A DNA stretch of 64,000 nucleotides, taken from the NCBI GenBank assembly GCA_028023455.1, contig JAQFVV010012490.1, positions 1,988,001 through 2,052,000 of the forward strand, in the 5' to 3' direction. The DNA is from Epiperipatus broadwayi (taxonomy: Eukaryota > Onychophora > Udeonychophora > Euonychophora > Peripatidae). Position numbers and translations under genes: made by a program. Each line of letters begins with the position of its first letter. Position 1 is the stretch's first letter. This document shows, piece by piece, positions 61,548 through 64,000 of this stretch. Under the pieces are notes generated by a model. That model saw nothing but the letters and a program-made list of their open reading frames with translations, searched no databases and was not told the origin of the DNA.

Positions 61548-61992
61548 AATTAAATTGAGAGAGTGCAAACTTCTTAAGCACTTGTGGCTATTAGTAACCA
61601 ATCAGATCTTAAGCACTGGGACAGAGAATTTAACAAGAAAAGAGTGGTTCCCACTCTCTTCTTTACTTGACTTTCTATATATCCAAGCCAGTCCAAAGTA
61701 CTTATAGCTGAGAGCGTGAATCTTATAACATCGAAAAACTACTGCGTAGTAAATCGAAAGATTTCACACTGTATGTTTATAATTTGAACTCAGTCAATTA
61801 AGTGTGATGATATTTAAGATTCATGCTCTCAGATATAAGTACTTTGGACTGACTTGGATATATAGAAAGACAAGTAAAGAAGAGAGTGGGAACCACTCTT
61901 TTCTTGTTAAATTCTCTGTCCCAGTGCTTAAGATCTGATTCGTTACTAATAGTCACAAGCACTTGAGAAGTTTGCACTCTCTCAATTTAATT
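61548..61992. mobile_element. ~445 bp foldback element with 185 bp arms
   Basis: Arms 61548-61732 and 61806-61992 pair with few mismatches. Landmarks are AATTAAATTGAGAGAGTGCA at the left end and TGCACTCTCTCAATTTAATT at the right, AAGCACTGGGACAGAGAATT, AAGAAAAGAGTGGTTCCCAC and CCAAAGTACTTATA. The centre is 73 bp. No open frame and no clear target duplication. High arm similarity suggests a fairly recent origin. Confidence 0.85.
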
Positions 61993-62061
61993 TTGAATAC
62001 CGTCTGCACTTTATAATATATATATATTATTACTATGAATATTATTATTCATATATCTTTA

Positions 62062-62230
62062 ATGACTATCCTGTTAAGTATGATGACATCTACGTTTTGT
62101 GTGAAAGACCATTTTATATCATATTCTATAAATCCTATATTAACAAGGTGCAAAACATAGTGAGACTATTCAAGCATATAATTATTTGCCAAAATAAAAC
62201 TCCTATGTAATCCAGTGACTTATTACTCAG
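62062..62230 (+). repeat. Dispersed repeat flanking the 61.5 kb foldback, right copy
   Basis: Matches 61437-61510 at its start, then continues with ATAATTATTTGCCAAAATAAAA, similar to ATAATTTGCCAAATAAAAAT near 61241, so block order is changed relative to the left copy. Confidence 0.45.
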
Positions 62231-63660
62231 TGCATTACTCCAGGCAATATGATGACTAAGAAATTACTTATTGAACCTGTTTCCTTCAATATTTTCTCAA
62301 AATCAATTGTTTTATATTCTTTCCTTACTCTATATTCATAAAACAGCATTACCATATGTGTAATTAAATACTAAATGTGTATTTACACAAACATGTAATC
62401 CATTGTAATTGTTAGGGCAAAAAAATGACCAATAATACAAGAAACTAATATATTATAAAGAAGAATGACTGAAAAGTAAAAAAAAAAAATGAGAAAAAAA
62501 AGTGCAGAAAAAAGAGTAGAACTACTAGCACTAGAATTAATATAGTATTTAGTCTTTGATGAACTAATATTAATCTACAAAAAAATGTTTTGTTATATTA
62601 AAAAGAAGACCTCATCTTTGACAAACTAATATCATATCCTATAAGACAGAAGAAGGTATTTAATGTCAGATACTACTTGATTATTATCAGTGATATCTCA
62701 TAGATCAATCCAGTTTTTCAACTTATTAGTAGCTTATCATTAGAAAAATATCAATATTTATATTCATGTACATGAATATATATATATATTAGCAAAATTA
62801 CCTTGGTTTACAATAAATTTACATGAATCAATACTCTACAATACTCTCTCGTGACTATTTTAAATAAGCAAGTTTTTGTTGTCTCAAAGTTTATTTGATG
62901 GACATTTTAATATAATAATGCATTTCTGGTAAAAATTTATATTATGCCAATAAAGATGCAATATATATATATTAAGTCAATACATATAAAAATCAAATTA
63001 AATATTTTGAAGCATAGTGAAAACAAGATTGTTATTAATAAATATAGATGTTATTAAAACAGGCAAAGCTCTCCATATAGTAGAAGTTGTTATTAGTTAA
63101 ATATAAATGAGATAAAAATAAAATATTCGATATTCTAAAAATATAAAAGACCCAGTTTTATTTATAGTTAGAAAACTGTAAACTGATTTATGACTCTTCT
63201 TTAAAACATGGAAAAATGTCAAACAAAATTTGTAAAAAAAACAACTAGTTATCAATTTAATTTTATAAGCCAAAGATTAGAAAAATTATAATTTGGAGGG
63301 AGCAAGAAGTTAGATGTATTTAGAAAGAAAGAAAAGAAAAGTGAATGCAAAAAGGTAAAAAGATTATACATAAAGTTTCGAAATTTCTTTTAAAAAAAAA
63401 AGTTATATTATAAAACAACAAAAAATTATAATATATATAAAATCATTCAAGTAACGGAAGAGGGATATAGCTATTATTAGAAAATAAAACTACTAAATAT
63501 TGGTAAAAAAAAAATAAGAATCATTAAATAAAGTTTATAAAATTAAAAGAATAGCAAGTGGAGGAATGAAAATAAATTATATATATATATGTCTTTCGTT
63601 CTCTGACTGAATTCAGTGTGGAATAATTAAACAGGAGGTAGTATAATTCAGATATTACTA
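62231..63660. other. AT-rich spacer, no gene seen
   Basis: No coding region recognised. A short fragment at about 63060-63083 (GGCAAAGCTCTCCATATAGT) matches the arm ends of the 23.6 kb hammerhead foldback. Confidence 0.45.
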
Positions 63661-63689
63661 TTGCAAGCTCTTCATTCTTTTATATACAC

Positions 63690-63912
63690 ACAATATATAT
63701 ATAGAAGATTTGAACTCAGATTTTCAAGCACCCTTCAACTATCCACACTATCAAATACAACTGATACACATGACCACACACATGTAGAAAAGATTAACAA
63801 TCACCAATATACGTATTTCATGCTAAACCAGCATATATCAGTTGGTCCAGATTATCATCTCTCACACATATATATAATCAATGCTCAGTTTATATTAAGA
63901 TAGCAAATCTTC
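63690..63912 (-). repeat. Hammerhead-repeat family copy
   Basis: Read on -: GATTTGCTATCTTAATATAA, ACTGAGCATTGATTATATAT, ribozyme, TGATTGTTAATCTTTTCTAC, ATGTGTATCAGTTG, GGATAGTTGAAGGGTGCTTG, AAAATCTGAGTTCAAATC. An 80-codon chance frame on the opposite strand shares residues with one at 42869-43060 only because both lie in this repeat. Confidence 0.8.
63803..63846 (-). ncRNA. Type I hammerhead motif with compensatory change in helix II
   Basis: Helix I ACCAA/TTGGT perfect. Helix II is ATGCT/AGCAT, whereas other copies have GTGCT/AGCAC: a G-C pair replaced by A-T. GAAA intact, helix III ATA-CG-TAT, A17 present. The first core segment reads CTGATAT (G8 and A9 changed), so activity is unlikely. 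Confidence 0.65.
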
Positions 63913-64000
63913 ATAGTGCCTGGTTTTCAAATATTTACACAATATATATAATAACTTATTTTAACTACACATAAATGGTGAAATTATTACTATGATGAAG

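Overview
The window is very AT-rich, intron-free-looking eukaryotic DNA made almost entirely of transposable elements and their debris. Long A/T runs, (TA)n and (ATT)n/(ATC)n microsatellites, at least four decayed non-LTR retrotransposons, tRNA-derived SINEs, a hAT MITE, a pogo-type remnant and many foldback elements point to an invertebrate metazoan genome. I cannot name the species from sequence alone. I found no supportable host protein-coding gene; nearly all short open frames are chance frames or pieces of dead transposons.

Layout. 1-11500: AT-rich spacer with two ~1.6 kb direct copies of an unrecognised repeat (1488-3122 and 5552-7131). 11510-13190: a decayed foldback, then a 1182 bp palindrome with ~510 bp nearly identical arms, TGT...ACA ends and a 4 bp AAAT duplication. 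16700-17090: a ~200 bp direct repeat. 18547-18946: a foldback interrupted by a tRNA-like SINE with a perfect 15 bp target duplication. 21390-22310: a decayed endonuclease/reverse transcriptase LINE on +. 23561-24093: a foldback whose two arms each hold a complete-looking type I hammerhead ribozyme. 25500-28420: an RTE-like LINE on -. 30900-31030: a tRNA-like SINE. 33049-33334: a hAT MITE with an 8 bp duplication. 34280-38690: a second LINE on - with an SGNH-esterase-like ORF1 part, endonuclease, reverse transcriptase and terminal Cys/His motif. 40770-43630, with other copies at 34 kb, 52 kb and 63 kb: a dispersed repeat carrying a type I hammerhead motif. 47137-48597: a pogo-type transposase remnant with an internal triplicated segment. 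55795-58455: a jockey/CR1-like LINE on + broken by a foldback with a 14 bp duplication. 61548-61992: another long foldback.

Most interesting signal. Two unrelated repeat families carry self-cleaving RNA motifs. One is the 23.6-24.1 kb foldback, where CTGATGA, GAAA, a minimal helix III, the C17 cleavage site and a 6 bp helix I are all present. The other is a dispersed family (seven copies here). Its copies keep helix I and helix II through paired base changes (ACCAA/TTGGT versus CCCAA/TTGGG; GTGCT/AGCAC versus ATGCT/AGCAT). Two of its copies lie head to tail, so two cleavage points delimit one 473 nt monomer. This is the layout expected of metazoan retrozymes or Penelope-type hammerhead retroelements. 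The window's LINEs could supply reverse transcriptase in trans, but all of them are broken here.
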